A stretch of DNA of 64,000 nucleotides from Nilaparvata lugens (Eukaryota > Arthropoda > Insecta > Hemiptera > Delphacidae). The notes below the pieces were generated by a model. The model was not told the origin of the DNA. It was given only the letters and a program-made list of their open reading frames with translations, and did no database searches. The position numbers and the translations under genes are program-made. Location: contig NC_052514.1 of NCBI RefSeq assembly GCF_014356525.2, positions 7,912,837 to 7,976,836 of the forward strand, written 5' to 3'. Below, one piece after another: positions 1 through 11,929 of this stretch; within the stretch, counting starts at the first letter, position 1, and every line of letters starts with the position of its first letter.

Positions 1-22
1 TTAGTTTTTGATGAATTGAGAG

Positions 23-277
23 TCAGGATATTACTGTGGAGCCAAGTGTAATTTTTTCCATGCCTAATTCAGCGGTTATGAAAGTCTCGTTCCAGTTGTT
101 GCCTTGAAATATCACAGCTGTGTCGTCGGCAAAGACAATAATCTTGCCACCAATGTCGAGTGAGCACAACTCATTGGCAAAGATGAGGTACAGTATCGGA
201 CCAAGAACTGTTCCTTGTGGCACGCCGAATTTTACAGGAAGGCCTTCTTCTGCACTCAGTTTTTTCCCTATTCTCAC
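23..277 (-). pseudogene. Non-LTR retrotransposon reverse transcriptase fragment
   Basis: The minus-strand reading frame of 84 codons holds the GVPQGTVLGPILYLIFAN block (RT palm) followed by VFADDTAVIF, the F/YxDD catalytic box of LINE reverse transcriptases. Upstream and downstream RT segments are missing, so this is a short internal piece of a Jockey/CR1-like element. It abuts the Helitron relic on the same strand. It is not the same copy as the LINE at 4.7-6.0 kb, which is in plus orientation. The family is recognised from the motifs; the clade is not determined. Confidence 0.8.
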
Positions 278-325
278 TCTCTGTTTGCGAATGGTTGAGA
301 AATGAGAAAAAACAAAGAATACATT

Positions 326-2480
326 TCATATAAGTTTAATTTTGCAATACTTGTTTATATACAATATTTTTTGTTTTTCCACTGTCTGCGTGGAAAGATA
401 AAGACTATCTGGTTTGCCGACTCGGGAACACGCAACATACAGTTGTCCATGTGAAAAGCAATCCACATCTAAATCTAGACCACACAGTTCTAAAGATTGA
501 CCTTGAGCTTTGTTGATTGTGATTGCAAATGCCAATCGAATTGGGAATTGCAATCTTTTAAATTGAAATGGTGTATCGGTCGGGATCGTGGGTATTCGAG
601 GAATGAGGACATCTTCACCTTTGAAAGGCCCTGTTAAAATCGTTGCTTCCACTACATTATTCATTAATCTCTTAACTGCAAGTCGCGTGCCGTTGCGAGT
701 TTTGGCTGATTAATATTCCGCAAGAGGATAATTGGCACACCTACTTTCAATTTCAATATGTGTGGTGGTATCCCTGGAAATCAAGTGAGTTTAGAAATTC
801 TGTTGGATAATTAACTACTTCATCAGCTTCCACAACAGTGTCTATCGACTTATATGTAGTTTCATCACTTTGAATACTGGATTGTATAACATTATCAAGT
901 TGATAGACATCTTTATTCTTTGCGGCAAGGATAGCTCGTTCACTGAGCCAATCATGATTTCTATGATTTATCTGAATGTCAGGAAATACTTTTTCGATCA
1001 GTTCTTCTTTTGATGTAACTAAATTACAAAAATTATCGGGAAGTGATATTTGTCTAGACGTCTCATCGACTGGCAGCTGACCGTTTCCAATTTCCAGTAA
1101 CTGTCGTGAGAATACCTCAGCTGATATGGATCATTCTGCAACTGGACACGCATATTCGTAGTCAACTCCAATGTATGTACGTGCCGCCATAGTGTTGAAT
1201 ATTTCAGGCAAGCATTAATTTCGTCTGCTGGTGTCGATCGAGAAATTACAGGCAATGTTTGCCTAAAATCTCCTGCGAGCAATATCAATGCATTCCCGAA
1301 TGGTTGAACGTTTCCACGCAAGTCTCGTAATGATCGATCAAGAGCTTCGAGCGATTTTTTATGTGCCATTGTGCATTCATCCCAAACAATTAGTTTACAT
1401 TTTTGTAATACTTTTCCCATACCGGATGCTTTAGAAATATTGCACGTAGAGTCTCAATGATTTGCATGTTTAATGGCAACTTTAGAGCTGAATGCGCAGT
1501 TCTTCCACCTGGTAACAATGTTGCAGCTATTCCAGACGAAGCAAGAGCTAAGGCTATATCACTTTTTGATCGAACCGTTGCTAGAATCAATCTAATGAGA
1601 ATGTTTTCCCAGTTCCTCCTGGCGCATCCAAGAAGAAGGTCCCCCCAACTCCGTCATTTATCATTTGCATTATGCGATCATAAATGCCTTTCTGTTCCCA
1701 CGTTAATTTGGGAATGTTCGATTGGACATATGCCTGAAGATCATTAATGTTGTAACTCTGTTCACGGCGTAAATCTACATCATGCAGCAGTCGCAGTTCG
1801 GGTTGGTGCTGGCATTCCTAATTGACTAAGAACTTTATTTGCAATAGCTAAGCACTTGTCCTCAATATTTATCAATGCTTCGTTGTAATGGCTTCTGTAA
1901 ATTCTAAGGTCATATTGGCATTTTCAAGGCGTACTCTATGCAAAATATCTTCAGCCATATGCGAACGATATCTTTCCCATAACTCTGTGGGAGATGAAGG
2001 AAAGCAAGCGGTCAATATAATCGCAAATAATGCGCGAATTCGGTTTGGATGTGCAGTGTTGCACGTCATTGATGCATATGTTCCACTGTTGGTCATTTTC
2101 TAATAAATTCAGAGCTTGACACGTAGCGCGAAAAGTGGCATGTGTGACGCCGTCAACTATTTTTAATTGCTGGAAAGATGTAGGACCAGGCACATTTACC
2201 AATAGCATGCGAAGGTAAAAACATTCATCTTGATTGGGATGCACTGTATAAAGTCTACCAATTGTATTTTCTTTGAAAATGCCAGGGTGACCGTTGACTG
2301 GCTCCCCTCGTTTGCGCCGTACAAATACTTTTCTAGTTACATTCCACGTGTAGTAAGAGGGAACTTCTGAATACATTAGTGTTCTGGCAAAAGCGTCTTC
2401 CTGGCATAAGGTGAAAAAAGCAGTCAGAGTTGTACCAGGTGGATTAGGGCTCTTTCTTGCACATTTGCATCTGTGAATAA
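326..2480 (-). pseudogene. Helitron Rep/Pif1-like helicase, decayed and 5'-truncated
   Basis: On the minus strand the helicase half of a Helitron transposase can be followed through several frames. From 2376 down to 1951 comes the pre-helicase block (YTVHPNQDECFYLRMLLVNV). At about 1690-1590 is Walker A (LDAPGGTGKT), then motif Ia (ALASSGIAATLL). At 1420-1019 are motif II (VWDECTMAHK) and motif III (LAGDFRQTLPV). At 1018-780 is the linker with ERAILAAKN and VNYPTEFLNSL. At 664-326 are motifs V/VI (FAITINKAQGQSLE, SHGQLYVACSRV). Frame changes separate these blocks, so it cannot encode a working protein. The Rep (HUH) half would lie beyond the N gap at 2495. Pif1-like helicases of this form occur in rolling-circle Helitrons; no host PIF1 gene is implied. 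Confidence 0.88.
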
Positions 2481-2494
2481 ACCGCTGTCCATTT

Positions 2495-2594
2495 NNNNNN
2501 NNNNNNNNNNNNNNNNNNNNNNNNNNNNNNNNNNNNNNNNNNNNNNNNNNNNNNNNNNNNNNNNNNNNNNNNNNNNNNNNNNNNNNNNNNNNNN
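2495..2594. other. Assembly gap (100 N)
   Basis: Exactly 100 undetermined bases, the usual placeholder for a scaffold join of unknown size. It cuts the Helitron relic on its N-terminal side. Order and orientation across it rest on the assembler. Confidence 0.99.
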
Positions 2595-2636
2595 CACTGT
2601 CATTATAACGTGGACCTCACTATAGTAACTATATTA

Positions 2637-2925
2637 CGCTGGCCACTAGCAGTAGGACATGCATGTCTATCATGTACACACACATGTTTTGTTGTCAGCG
2701 AAAGGCTTCCAACATGAAATTAACAACCAATAGCAATAAATAAACCTCTGGAAAATTAAAAATTTTAATGATACAAAAATAATTTGACCTCAAATAGAGC
2801 AGCGAAGAAAAAAAACAACAAAAGATCGAAGATACAAAAACACAAAACTTATTGCACGAAGCCTATCGCTGTGATGAGACAACAATGTATGACGTCATGT
2901 ATGTCCTACTGATAAGAATTATAAC
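2637..2925. mobile_element. MITE of the GCTGGCCACTA family (decayed copy)
   Basis: It begins CGCTGGCCACTAGCAGTAGG after a TTA trinucleotide and ends with ATGTCCTACTGATAAG, a degraded inverted copy. The interior (CAGCGAAAGGCTTCC, then an AACAACAAAAGATCGAAGAT stretch) matches the better preserved copies at 16249-16543 and 43615-43945 and the split copy near 62309-63022. No coding potential. The right boundary is approximate. Confidence 0.6.
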
Positions 2926-4424
2926 CATAACCATAGTATTATAACATATTGTTCAGAGCTAAAACATTTCTCAGGTCAAGTACTAAGACATGGTGTGAGA
3001 ATCAACCGAATCTGAAATACTTTTTGCATGCCAATATGTGATGACATTATTGTTCCTCTCGTCAACTACTATCATTCCTGAGAATTTTTCAATTTTTGAC
3101 CATTTAATTTTGCAAAAATCCATGATTTAATATTCATGGATTACATGAGAAATGAAAGTCTCCCAAATTTAGTTGATATTTGGACTATGGATAGAGGTTC
3201 ACCTAACAAGTGTCGTGCTATAGGCTAATATGAGACGTTTCGCTACAATACGGTACAGAGTGAGTTATTCACTGAAACAAAATCATCTTTTCTCCACTCA
3301 CAGATCAGAAAAATCACTCATCTTCAAATGCTTATAACACAAGAATAGGAGTAGATTTTACAAAATCACAGATTTTTTTTTTTTTTGAGATGAATCAAAT
3401 TGGTCATTGATTGATATTCTTTTTATATTGTATTTAATTTTGACTTTATTCTATAAATATATGTGTGAGTAGCCTATAGGACACAAGCTTCAAAAGCAAT
3501 AACATATCAGATTTTCATTTACAGACATTTCATTTTTGAAAAGAAAACAATCAAAACAGTTTTTAAGAATTATTGATTGAGGTGAGGATGGATTATAATA
3601 TAATCCATTATCATCATGATATTATCATTATGTTGTAGAATGTAAAGGATATTTGAATTTAGAGGTTTAATTGCCGCCATCGTTTTTGCACTGCCACGGC
3701 TGCTATTCAGGAAGCAGTAGCTCAGACAGCTGTTTCAGTCCAGTTTGCTTTTTTAGATCAGCTGCTTTTTATCAAACTTGTTGAGTTGTCGATGATTCAT
3801 AGGTTATATTATTACGTTTTCTGTTTTACTGTTTGTTCTTGAGTCAAGTGTTGTTAACAAGACGTGTTTCATTTTTTTAAAATTAAGTTTGGCTTGATTA
3901 CATCTTTTACATTATAGATTAAGTTTAAGTTTCATAAAACTTAATGCAATTGTACATTTCTAAAAAAGCATCTTATTCTTGAATTAATCTTTTGTGCAAA
4001 AAAAGGAAAGTTAGCATGCGTGACTCACGGTCTGTGAGTGTACAAGGAAAATGCTTCTCAGTTCAAATTTAAGTAAAATTATCTAAAAGAAATTCAGTTT
4101 ACTCACCCACAAAAATTTAATTTGGTAAGTTACTTTGGTACTACAAATAACCTTACAAATTCTGCAATATTTATTAGGTACCAATTTACTTTTTCATTTA
4201 AGCTTATAAGCCTAAGTACTATTCAATTTATTTATTATTTGGATTTAAGTTCGATTTGCAATTAAATCTAGGTACACTAGGTGATTTTTTAACAATTCAA
4301 TATTTGTGACATAGCCTATTACTTGATGGGCTACATATATTTCACGATAATGTATATTGAATACTGGAAGTTCTCTTTTCAACACCATAATTGATGTACC
4401 TTGCTGTATTTACAAGTAAACCTT
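2926..4424. other. AT-rich intergenic DNA, no gene seen
   Basis: About 1.5 kb of low-complexity AT-rich sequence with a T-run near 3372-3386 and a small TATAAT-rich dyad near 3592-3612. No open frame with recognisable domains on either strand and no clear terminal repeats. Confidence 0.6.
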
Positions 4425-4461
4425 ACAAGTTTTTACAACTCGAAATTATACTTTTATCTAT
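4425..4461 (+). repeat. 37-bp direct repeat, left copy
   Basis: The segment starting ACAAGTTTTTACAACTCG and ending CTTTTATCTAT is identical to 6491-6527. The pair encloses the LINE relic. It could be an unusually long target-site duplication or two copies of a common repeat end. Confidence 0.8.
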
Positions 4462-6490
4462 TCATATATAAATGTATTTTTTTCTTAGTACCTACACGAC
4501 CTGCAGTATCAAAATTGAGTTATTTTGGCTTACGGAAATCCCTAAAAAATGAAAAGTGAAAACAGTAAAATAGTATGCTTATAGTGTACCGCACCAGAAA
4601 AACCATTGTTGTTATGACATAAGTGTAGATCAATAGCAACACTAAAACATTTATTATAGTGTCAAGGTTATATTGCCAAGGTCATTCCCATTTTTAAATC
4701 CGGCTCTAAATCTTCAATCAATAATTTTCGGCCCATTTCCATGTTAGGTGTATTTACCAATTTGGAAAAATTGTTAAAATTCAATTACAGTCTTATTTAG
4801 AATCAAATAATTTGTTAGTTTCCAATCAGTATGGCTTCAGATTAAACAAGAATACATCAAATGCTCTGTTCGATATCACCAACGAAATAGTACAAAAGGT
4901 GGGCGAAGGTAATAATGTACTTATTACCTTCCTTGATATTGCCAAGGCATTTGATGCTGTGAACCGACCAAAACTATTGCAGAAATTGGAATGCTGTGGG
5001 GTCAGAGGTGTGACACTGCAATGGTTTCAAAGCTATCTACATGAACGGAAACAGACCTCCTGTATTAATAATATTTCCAGTGATATGTATAATGTAGATT
5101 ACAGTGTGATTCAGGGAAGCACACTAGGCCCTTTACTTTTTCTGGTCTACATCAATAACCTCAGTAAAGTTCCCCTAGATAGCAAGATATTTCTATTTGC
5201 AGACGACACTGCAGTTGTATCATTTGGGACTACCTGGGAGGATGCTTTCAGTAAGGCTACCAAGGATCTCTTTGGTGTCAGGAAGTGGCTCGATCAGAAC
5301 AAACTTACTCTGAATGTTGACAAAACTAAGTATTTGCCTATTTATTTCAAATCAAACAGTAGCCCAGTTCAGGAGATCCTCAGGCTCCACTCATGTGATG
5401 ACTATCAGTCCACTACGTGTGACTGTGGGGTATTGCAGCAAGTGGAGCAGTACAGGTACCTTGGCGTTCTGATTCACCACAAATTAAGCTGGGCTCCACA
5501 AGCTATTTCACTGAAGCAGCGAGTGCGCAAAATGATATATATGCCTTCAGACAGCTAAGAGAGGTCCTCCCTTTACATCAACTGCGGGTGGCATACTACG
5601 CATATATCCAGTCAGTTCTTATGTATGGTGTCATAGCTTGGGGTGGAGCCTCCTCGTTTGCCTTGGAGCCGGTGGCGGTGGCACAGCGAGCAGTCATCAA
5701 GACATGTCTCAGGCGAGACTATCGCTACCCATCTAATCTTGTTTACCAAGAGATTCAAGTTTTTAATATTAGACAGCTTTACATAAGAGTTTTAATGAAT
5801 TACATATACTACAACAAACACTTCATTTTCAATAATTTAGCTCATACTCATAATACAAGAAATCTAATTAACTTTGGTATTGCTCATCCCCGACTCCTAC
5901 ATAACTGCTTTAAAAATAATAGTAAATACATCTGTCATGTATTATATAGAAACGTTCCCAATAATTTAAAACAGCCTGAAAATTATAGTATTAACACCAA
6001 AAGCAACATTTGAGTAGATGGTTATTAGAAATTGGCAGGGATGCTGCAGAGCAACTGATTCAATCCGCCTTCTTATTCAGAACTTAGTGAATTTGCCATT
6101 TATAATGATTAAGTATAGCCTTTAAGCTACTATTTATATATTTGTCTGTATATACTTATTACCAGTATGGAATTTCATTGTGTGCAATTTATATTCTTGA
6201 TTTGCTGATGAATGTTAGTTGATTCAATTGAAATAGTTTTAATTATACGTACAAAACATGAGAACATAATCTCAACTTGAAAGAACTCACTCTCCACTCA
6301 CAGACTCAAGTCTTTGTGGAGAGTATTCACTGTTAAATGTGTAAATGAATTCTATAAATTTGTATTATGTTTTGTGAATAAAAAGTTATTTGATTTGATT
6401 GTCAAATCACAAAAAATACATGGTGGTAATTCATAATTAGTTTTATAGAAATATTTGATTGCTAGTATGCTACTAACCTCACATTGTATG
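4462..6490 (+). mobile_element. LINE-bearing segment between 37-bp direct repeats
   Basis: The 2,029-bp interval delimited by the exact 37-bp repeats holds the LINE RT relic plus about 480 bp of AT-rich 3' sequence (6014-6490). If the repeats are a target-site duplication, the element is a 5'-truncated insertion of this length. However, the expected poly-A or simple-repeat tail directly before the right repeat is not evident. Boundaries are provisional. Confidence 0.45.
4674..6013 (+). pseudogene. Non-LTR retrotransposon (Jockey/CR1-like) RT, broken
   Basis: Reverse transcriptase of a LINE, 5'-truncated so that no endonuclease domain is present. Near 4674-4800 the frame reads KVIPIFKSGSK and NNFRPISMLG, then stops at a TAG. 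From 4812 it continues with NQYGFRLNKNTSNAL, DIAKAFDAVNR (motif A), QGSTLGPLLFLVYINNL (motif B) and FLFADDTAVV (motif C), then the thumb YRYLGVLIHHKLSW. The frame ends at 5558. It resumes in another frame at about 5560-6013 with the C-terminal AYYAYIQSVLMYGVIAWGG block. The shift lies in an (AT)n run near 5532-5541 and looks like a 2-bp slippage. The ATP-rich 3' tail carries an AATAAA near 6378. Dead copy. Confidence 0.88.
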
Positions 6491-6527
6491 ACAAGTTTTT
6501 ACAACTCGAAATTATACTTTTATCTAT
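6491..6527 (+). repeat. 37-bp direct repeat, right copy
   Basis: Identical to 4425-4461. It is followed directly by AGTGTATATAAAAAATGAAT and a GTTTGTTTGTTT run, which resembles the start of insect Helitron-like non-autonomous elements. That resemblance is from memory only. Confidence 0.8.
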
Positions 6528-7339
6528 AGTGTATATAAAAAATGAATGTCTGTTTGTTTGTTTCCTGTAGACTCGAAAACTACTTGACAGAACGGCATGA
6601 AACTTTGGAAATATTTCGTGTGAGTATTGGGGATGGTTTCTGACCAGAAATTTTAATAGTAATCCATTCTACAGACCTATGTAATCATGATTCAAGATTA
6701 TATTGTGATAATATGATTTAGCATCTAAAGTTATCAGCTGTATAATAAACACGTCACCCTGTGTGTGTACTAGTATTAAAACGGTAGTTCGGAGTTGAAG
6801 TTAGTTTAGTTGATTTGTACCAGCAGTAGATAATCATTGCTTAGAAGACCTATACAATTAATTATCACTCCCCTATCCTTGAGAAACTGGAAAATATTGG
6901 AAAAAAATTATTCACCTCATGGAAGAGAGTTGTTCATATTGCATTTATTAATTAGTGAAGAATGACAGACTAATTTACATTCTTTTGGAGTTTAGCTTAG
7001 CTTATATTCATCCTAAATTGGAAAGAGTATGAAATTCTGTGTAATTCATCGTACATCGCATATTTCCTGGACCATCTATTGACGATCAACAACTATGAAA
7101 TAGTTATTTGTGCAACTAGTGCGCAAAGTGACAGTTTGCTGCACCGAAAGAAACGTTTACGAACGAGCCGTAGGCAAGGGCAGAATGGTTTCTTGAATGC
7201 AGCAGAAGAACTTTGCGCACGTATTTCACATTAAATTTTTCCTACATTACCATTGAATATGAAAAGTGGTTGATTATGGGTAAAATGATGGCTGAAATCC
7301 ATCAAATGTTTGTATAATTTTGTTATTAATACCAACTTC
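6528..7339. other. Intergenic; possible non-autonomous Helitron-like start
   Basis: The first 120 bp read ATGAATGTCTGTTTGTTTG then ACTCGAAAACTACTTGACAG, a composition typical of insect rolling-circle element ends. The rest (to 7339) is AT-rich with no coding evidence, apart from a short GC-richer patch around 7120-7220 that contains no long frame. Confidence 0.4.
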
Positions 7340-7743
7340 AACTAAGCTAGTTTTTTATAATATTGCATTTGAATAATACATTAGATCATTGCAACCGAAA
7401 ATTTTATGCCAGGTAGTGTGACCATTGATTTACACTTAGGCCGTATATTTTATTCTATTTTGAATTGGTAGCTTTAATTTGAACATGAAATATATTCTAT
7501 TATTCGTCCATTTATTCTATTATTTTCACAGTATTATTATTGTTTGAAAACATGATTCTGTCGTCAATTCCACTCCATTATCATAAAATCTTGCAGGACT
7601 GCTGTATCATATTGAAACCACTCAACTTCAGTATGCAGTCCTACAAGTTAGTTTAAAAAATGTAATAGAAAATCAGTGATTTCAATTATAAATAAGTTAT
7701 ATTCTATCTACACCAAATTTAATCAATTTTTTTCACGTTACAG

Positions 7744-7902
7744 ACGTCGCAATAAGAAGGCTGAACAATCGAACGTTGGGAGAGCTGAGCCACAACTTGA
7801 TAAGGAGCCCATCCGTGGGTGCGGGTGCTGTGGTTTTGACCAATCAGGTGAAAGCAGTGGAGACCATGGAACCCCATTGGGGAATACAGGATCACCGGAA
7901 CC
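7744..7902 (+). other. Candidate exon with conserved splice sites (left-arm copy)
   Basis: A 159-bp segment is preceded by a pyrimidine-rich TTTTTTTCACGTTACAG and followed by a perfect GTAAGT donor. The frame inside is open and reads KAEQSNVGRAEPQLDKEP then FDQSGESSGDHGTP. The same segment with the same acceptor and donor occurs in the right arm. No domain is recognised. It may be a real exon, part of a spliced transposon or coincidence. The left copy lacks the in-frame ATG seen in the right copy. Confidence 0.4.
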
Positions 7903-7939
7903 GTAAGTGGGGTTCTTTAGCTCATTTGACCATCTTTTT

Positions 7940-8051
7940 GGCGGGGTTCACATTGGGGCGGTATCACCCTCGCTGCTTTTTGGCGGGGTTCATATCGGGG
8001 CGATATCACCGGATGATTCAAGGCGGGGTTCACAGCGGGCGATATCACCCA
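7940..8051 (+). repeat. GC-rich tandem repeat, about 45-bp period (left arm)
   Basis: Three successive units each start GGCGGGGTTCA and end GATATCACC or GGTATCACC, separated by short variable linkers. An inverted-orientation counterpart lies at 60707-60813. The units stand out against AT-rich surroundings. No function is known to me. Confidence 0.8.
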
Positions 8052-8164
8052 CGTAACACACACTGAAAAATATTTTAAATGTAAAGGGATGATATAAAAA
8101 TAGTTTCAGCTTCCCAGAACAGAAATAATCAAATGCCTGTCGAATTGCTGTCGGTCCTTTAGAG

Positions 8165-10980
8165 AGTTCCACGTCATAATGGCAGTAAAGAAAGATGAAA
8201 GAACAGCGTTGCCGATTCTCTGCCTTCTAGAATTCCTTTAGAATATATCTGATGGATATTATCAACTGTTCATTCTTGTTATAGATGATCGAGTGGAGAA
8301 TGACTGTGCCGTTGATCAAGCTAATGTTAAAAAGTGTTGAGGATTAAAATTACATCTACAATTGATGGAGATAATTGTTGTATCAACTTGATACTATTTC
8401 TTACTCATCTTCTATTTATTTATATCCTGTTCTATTGATTGTAGAATTGAAGGTTGTGGATGTTTATTGTATTTGAAGGGACGGATTCAAGGATCCAAAT
8501 GTTCAAAGAACCCCACACATCAATCGAAGCTTATTGTGTTCCCAAGTAGTATGTTAGTTAGGCAAACCAATACCTATGTCCTTTACAAGAACCAGGGGTT
8601 TTTCCCTATACTAACATTCCATTCATCACCTGGTTGCAATCATTGTTGCAATCCAGTGTGATATGCTTGGCAGTCTTTTCAGACTGATTATTACTCGTGA
8701 TCTATGTGAGTTCCACTCCTGGCCTTCTTTGTACCTAGGTCCTTCCGCTGAGGAAGGGGCGGCCAAGTTGCCTCTAGGGCGCCCGGCCACCCTTGACACA
8801 GCCTCTTGACCCACATTGTGCCTGGTTTTTCACCCATCTCTGGTCTTATGAGTTTTTCTTTTTGCCCCTCCAAAACAGCCCTGATGGGGCAGATCCCGTG
8901 GGTTTGAAGGCAAGGCTACTTCTGGAGTTGCCTTGAGGTCCATTTTAGTCGCCTCCTAAGACAAGCAGGGATACTGTGAGTGAATTCTGGTTTTCAACAC
9001 ATTCTTGAGTACGATGATCGACTCAAAGCTCCCCCAACCCACAGGGGGCACGCATTTGTGGATGTAAAGTGTAGATAATTATCATTTACAGTTTATTATT
9101 TTAATTACATGTTTGGCTGTATTTGAATCGTTTGTCAGGCCCCCTATTATAGACCTTAACTAGTGACCTGCCAACATATAGGGTGGGTGAAAAGTGCGAG
9201 AACGGCTCAATTACTTATACACAAAGTTAATTTAACGGTGAGTGTGATTGGGTATCCTACTCAAATTGAAAATACTACTTTACTATGACTTGAAAAATCT
9301 GGTCCGCCATTTTGAATTCAACTTTATTTTTGCAAGTCTTCCTTCTACTTCCTACTGTGGTCATGCAATACATGATTTCGATACGGAATTTCAAGACAAA
9401 ATGAATGCGAAACCGCACATCAATATCTCAAACCGTTTAGTGAGTTCCACGTGATAATGGCAGTAAAGAAAGATGAAAGAACAGCGTTGCCGATTCTCCG
9501 CCTTCTATAGAATATATCTGATGGATAATATCAACTGTTCATTCTTGTTATAGATAATCAATGATATGATAATCGTCAGGAAAATATGTTTTTAATTATC
9601 TTTAATATTACAGTAAAGGAAGAATTGGCTTATACACGTATGGGATACAAACAAAAAACTCTACGTTTTAGACTGCAGAAGTTAATACTGAACTGGGTCC
9701 CCGAGACCATAAGTGACTATTATCACTTAATTAGTCAGTTAGTGTGACTGAGTACAGAATTGTGATTGTTGATACTTCTTCCAAACAATTAGTATTACTT
9801 AAGTTTTGGCAGGCTCGAGTGGAGAATGACTGTTCCATCGATCAAGCGAATGTTAAAAAAGTGTTGAGGATTAAAATTACATCTATAGTGGATGGAGATA
9901 ATTATTGTTGTATCAACTCGATACTATTTCTTACTCATCTTCTATTTATTTATATCCTTTTTTATTGATTGTAGAATTGAAGGTTGTGGATGTTTATTGT
10001 TTTTGAAGGGATGGGTTCAAGGATCCAAAGGTTCAAAGAACCCCACACGTCAATCGAAGCTTATTGTGTTCCCAAGTAGTATGTTAGTTAGGCAAACCAA
10101 TACCTATGTCCTTTACAATAACCAGGGGTTTTTCCCTATACTAACATTCCATTCATCACCTGGTTGCAATCATTGTCGCAATCCAGTGTGATATGCTTGG
10201 AAGTCTCTTCAGACTGATTAGTACTCGTGATCTACGTGAGTTCCACTCTTGGCCTTTTTGTAGTCCTTCCGCTGAGAGAGGGGACGCCAAACTGCCTCTA
10301 GGGTGCCTGGCGCCAGGCCACTCTCGACTCAGCCTCTTGACCCACATTTGTGCCTGGAGTGTCGCCCATCTCTGGTCTCTTGAGTTTTTCTTTTTGCCCC
10401 TCCGAAACTGCCCTGATGGGGCAGATCCCGTGGGTTTGAAGGCAAGGCTACTTCTGGAGTTGCCTTGAGGTCCATTTTAGTTGCCTCCTATGACAAGCAG
10501 GGATACTGTGGGTGAATTCTGGTTTTCAACACATTCTTGAGTACGATGATCGACTCAAAGCTCCCCCAACCCACAGGGGGCACACATTTGTGGATGTAAA
10601 GTGTAGATAATTATCATTTACAGTTCATTATTTTAATTACATGTTTGGCTGTATTTGAATCGTTTGTCAGGCCCCCTATTATAGACCTTAACTAGTGACC
10701 TTGCCAACATATAGGGTGGGTGAAAAGTGCGAGAACGGCTCAATTACTTATACACAAAGATAATTTGACGGTGAGTGTGATTGGGCATCCTACTCAAATT
10801 GAAAATACTACTTTACTACGACTTGAAAAATCTGGTCCGCCATCTTGGATCCGCCATTTTGAATTCAACTTTAATTTTGCAAGTAGGAAGGTGGTCATGC
10901 AATACATGATTTCGATACGGAATTTCAAGACAAAATGAATGGCAAAACCGCACATCGATATCTCAAACCGTTTAGAAGAT
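8165..10980 (+). repeat. Tandem direct duplication (units 8165-9440 and 9441-10980)
   Basis: Two head-to-tail units share their order of landmarks. Each starts GAGTTCCACGTSATAATGGC. Next comes an F-box-family 3' spacer remnant, then a block ending CCCAACCCACAGGGGGCAC, then the CGCCATCTTGG-type repeat, and finally ATATCTCAAACCGTTTAG. The right arm holds one inverted unit (about 59.1-60.59 kb). Unit 2 keeps more of the F-box tail than unit 1. Short frames inside (for example around 8467-8661) are shared by all three copies but show no domain and no conserved start, so I do not call them genes. Confidence 0.75.
9744..9818 (+). pseudogene. F-box family C-terminal relic
   Basis: The plus strand reads VTEYRIVIVDTSSKQ then VLLKFWQARVENDCS. 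This matches the last beta strands and 3' junction of the intact F-box genes, where RIVIVDTSSNQVVVFKFG is followed by a stop and GCTGAAGTGGAG. The terminal glycine and stop have been changed and everything upstream is gone. It shows that an F-box copy once existed in this part of the left arm. A still shorter trace is at 8286-8320, and the inverted equivalent is near 60440-60475. Confidence 0.72.
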
Positions 10981-11200
10981 ATTCACATTATTAATCAATA
11001 TCACTTATGTATTTCATTTCCGATATCATATTGCATCATATTGATTGATAATGTGAATATCTTCTAAACGGTTTGAGATATTGATTGGCGGTTCTGGCCA
11101 TTCATTTTTATGTCTTGGAATTCCATATCGAAATCATGTATCGCATGACAACCTTCCTATTCAAAAAATAAGTTGTATTCAAAATGGCGGACCAGATGCT
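10730..11200. repeat. Foldback of the CCGCCATCTTGG repeat family
   Basis: Two copies of one repeat face each other. The first (10730-10985) runs through TTGGATCCGCCATTTTGAAT to ATCTCAAACCGTTTAGAAGA. After a short centre (AATCAATATCACTTATG...) the inverted copy returns to AAATGGCGGACCAGATG at about 11185. Its inverted-duplicate partner lies at 59090-59540. Further single copies or fragments are at 9240-9435, 11385-11640, 12355-12480, 13480-13660 and 25395-25640. Confidence 0.75.
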
Positions 11201-11213
11201 TTAAGTCATAGTA

Positions 11214-11280
11214 AAGTAGTATTTCCTACTTTACTATAGTAGTATTTCCTACTTTACTATAGTAGTATTTCCTACTTTTT
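11214..11280 (+). repeat. 23-bp satellite, short array
   Basis: About three units of AGTAGTATTTCCTACTTTAC plus TAT. The same unit recurs at 11689-11731, in the long array at 13136-13381, and inverted at about 59000-59075. Confidence 0.85.
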
Positions 11281-11929
11281 GGACTATAGTGTATAAATCA
11301 AAATTCGAGGAAGATACAGTTTTGGGCTGTGCCTGTTGGTCCTTCCCCAATCATTCTAAAGAATTGTGTTCTGTGTAGAACTAAAGTCATAGTAAAGTAG
11401 TATTTTCAATTTGAGTAGGATCCCCGATCACACCCACCTTTGAATAACATTTTTTATGACATACTAAGCCGTGCTCATACTTTTTTCTCTCCTTTCTGCT
11501 CTGAATAGTTTTGATTAATGATGTGAATATCTTCTAAACGGTTTGAGATATCGATTTGCGGTTTTCGACATTTATTTTTTCTTGAAATTCTGTATCGATA
11601 TCATGTATCGCATGACCGAATTTTTCCTATTTAAAAAAATAAAGCTGCATTCTAAATGGCGCACCAGATGTTTTAAATCATAGTAAAGTAGTATTTTCTA
11701 CTTTACTATAGTAGTATTTCCTACTTTTTGGACTATAGTGTATAAATCAAAATTCGGAGAAGATACAGTTTTGGGCTGTGCCTGTTGGTCCTTCCCCAAT
11801 CATTCTAAAGAATTGTGTTCTGTGTATTAATAAATATAAACAATGCTTCTATGCTTTTGTACTCCAGAGCAAAGCTCGGTGCCCCGATATTGAATATGAA
11901 TCAATATAAATTTTAGCGCTGTAAAGTAT

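Noticed and set aside
326..2376. Host PIF1 helicase gene
   Set aside because: The upstream block and multiple frame breaks are those of a Helitron RepHel protein, and the neighbouring sequence is transposon-derived.
8467..8661. 64-codon frame repeated at 9892-10191 and 60100-60378
   Set aside because: Conserved only because the surrounding repeat is triplicated. The third copy is frameshifted at its end and no domain or start signal is shared.
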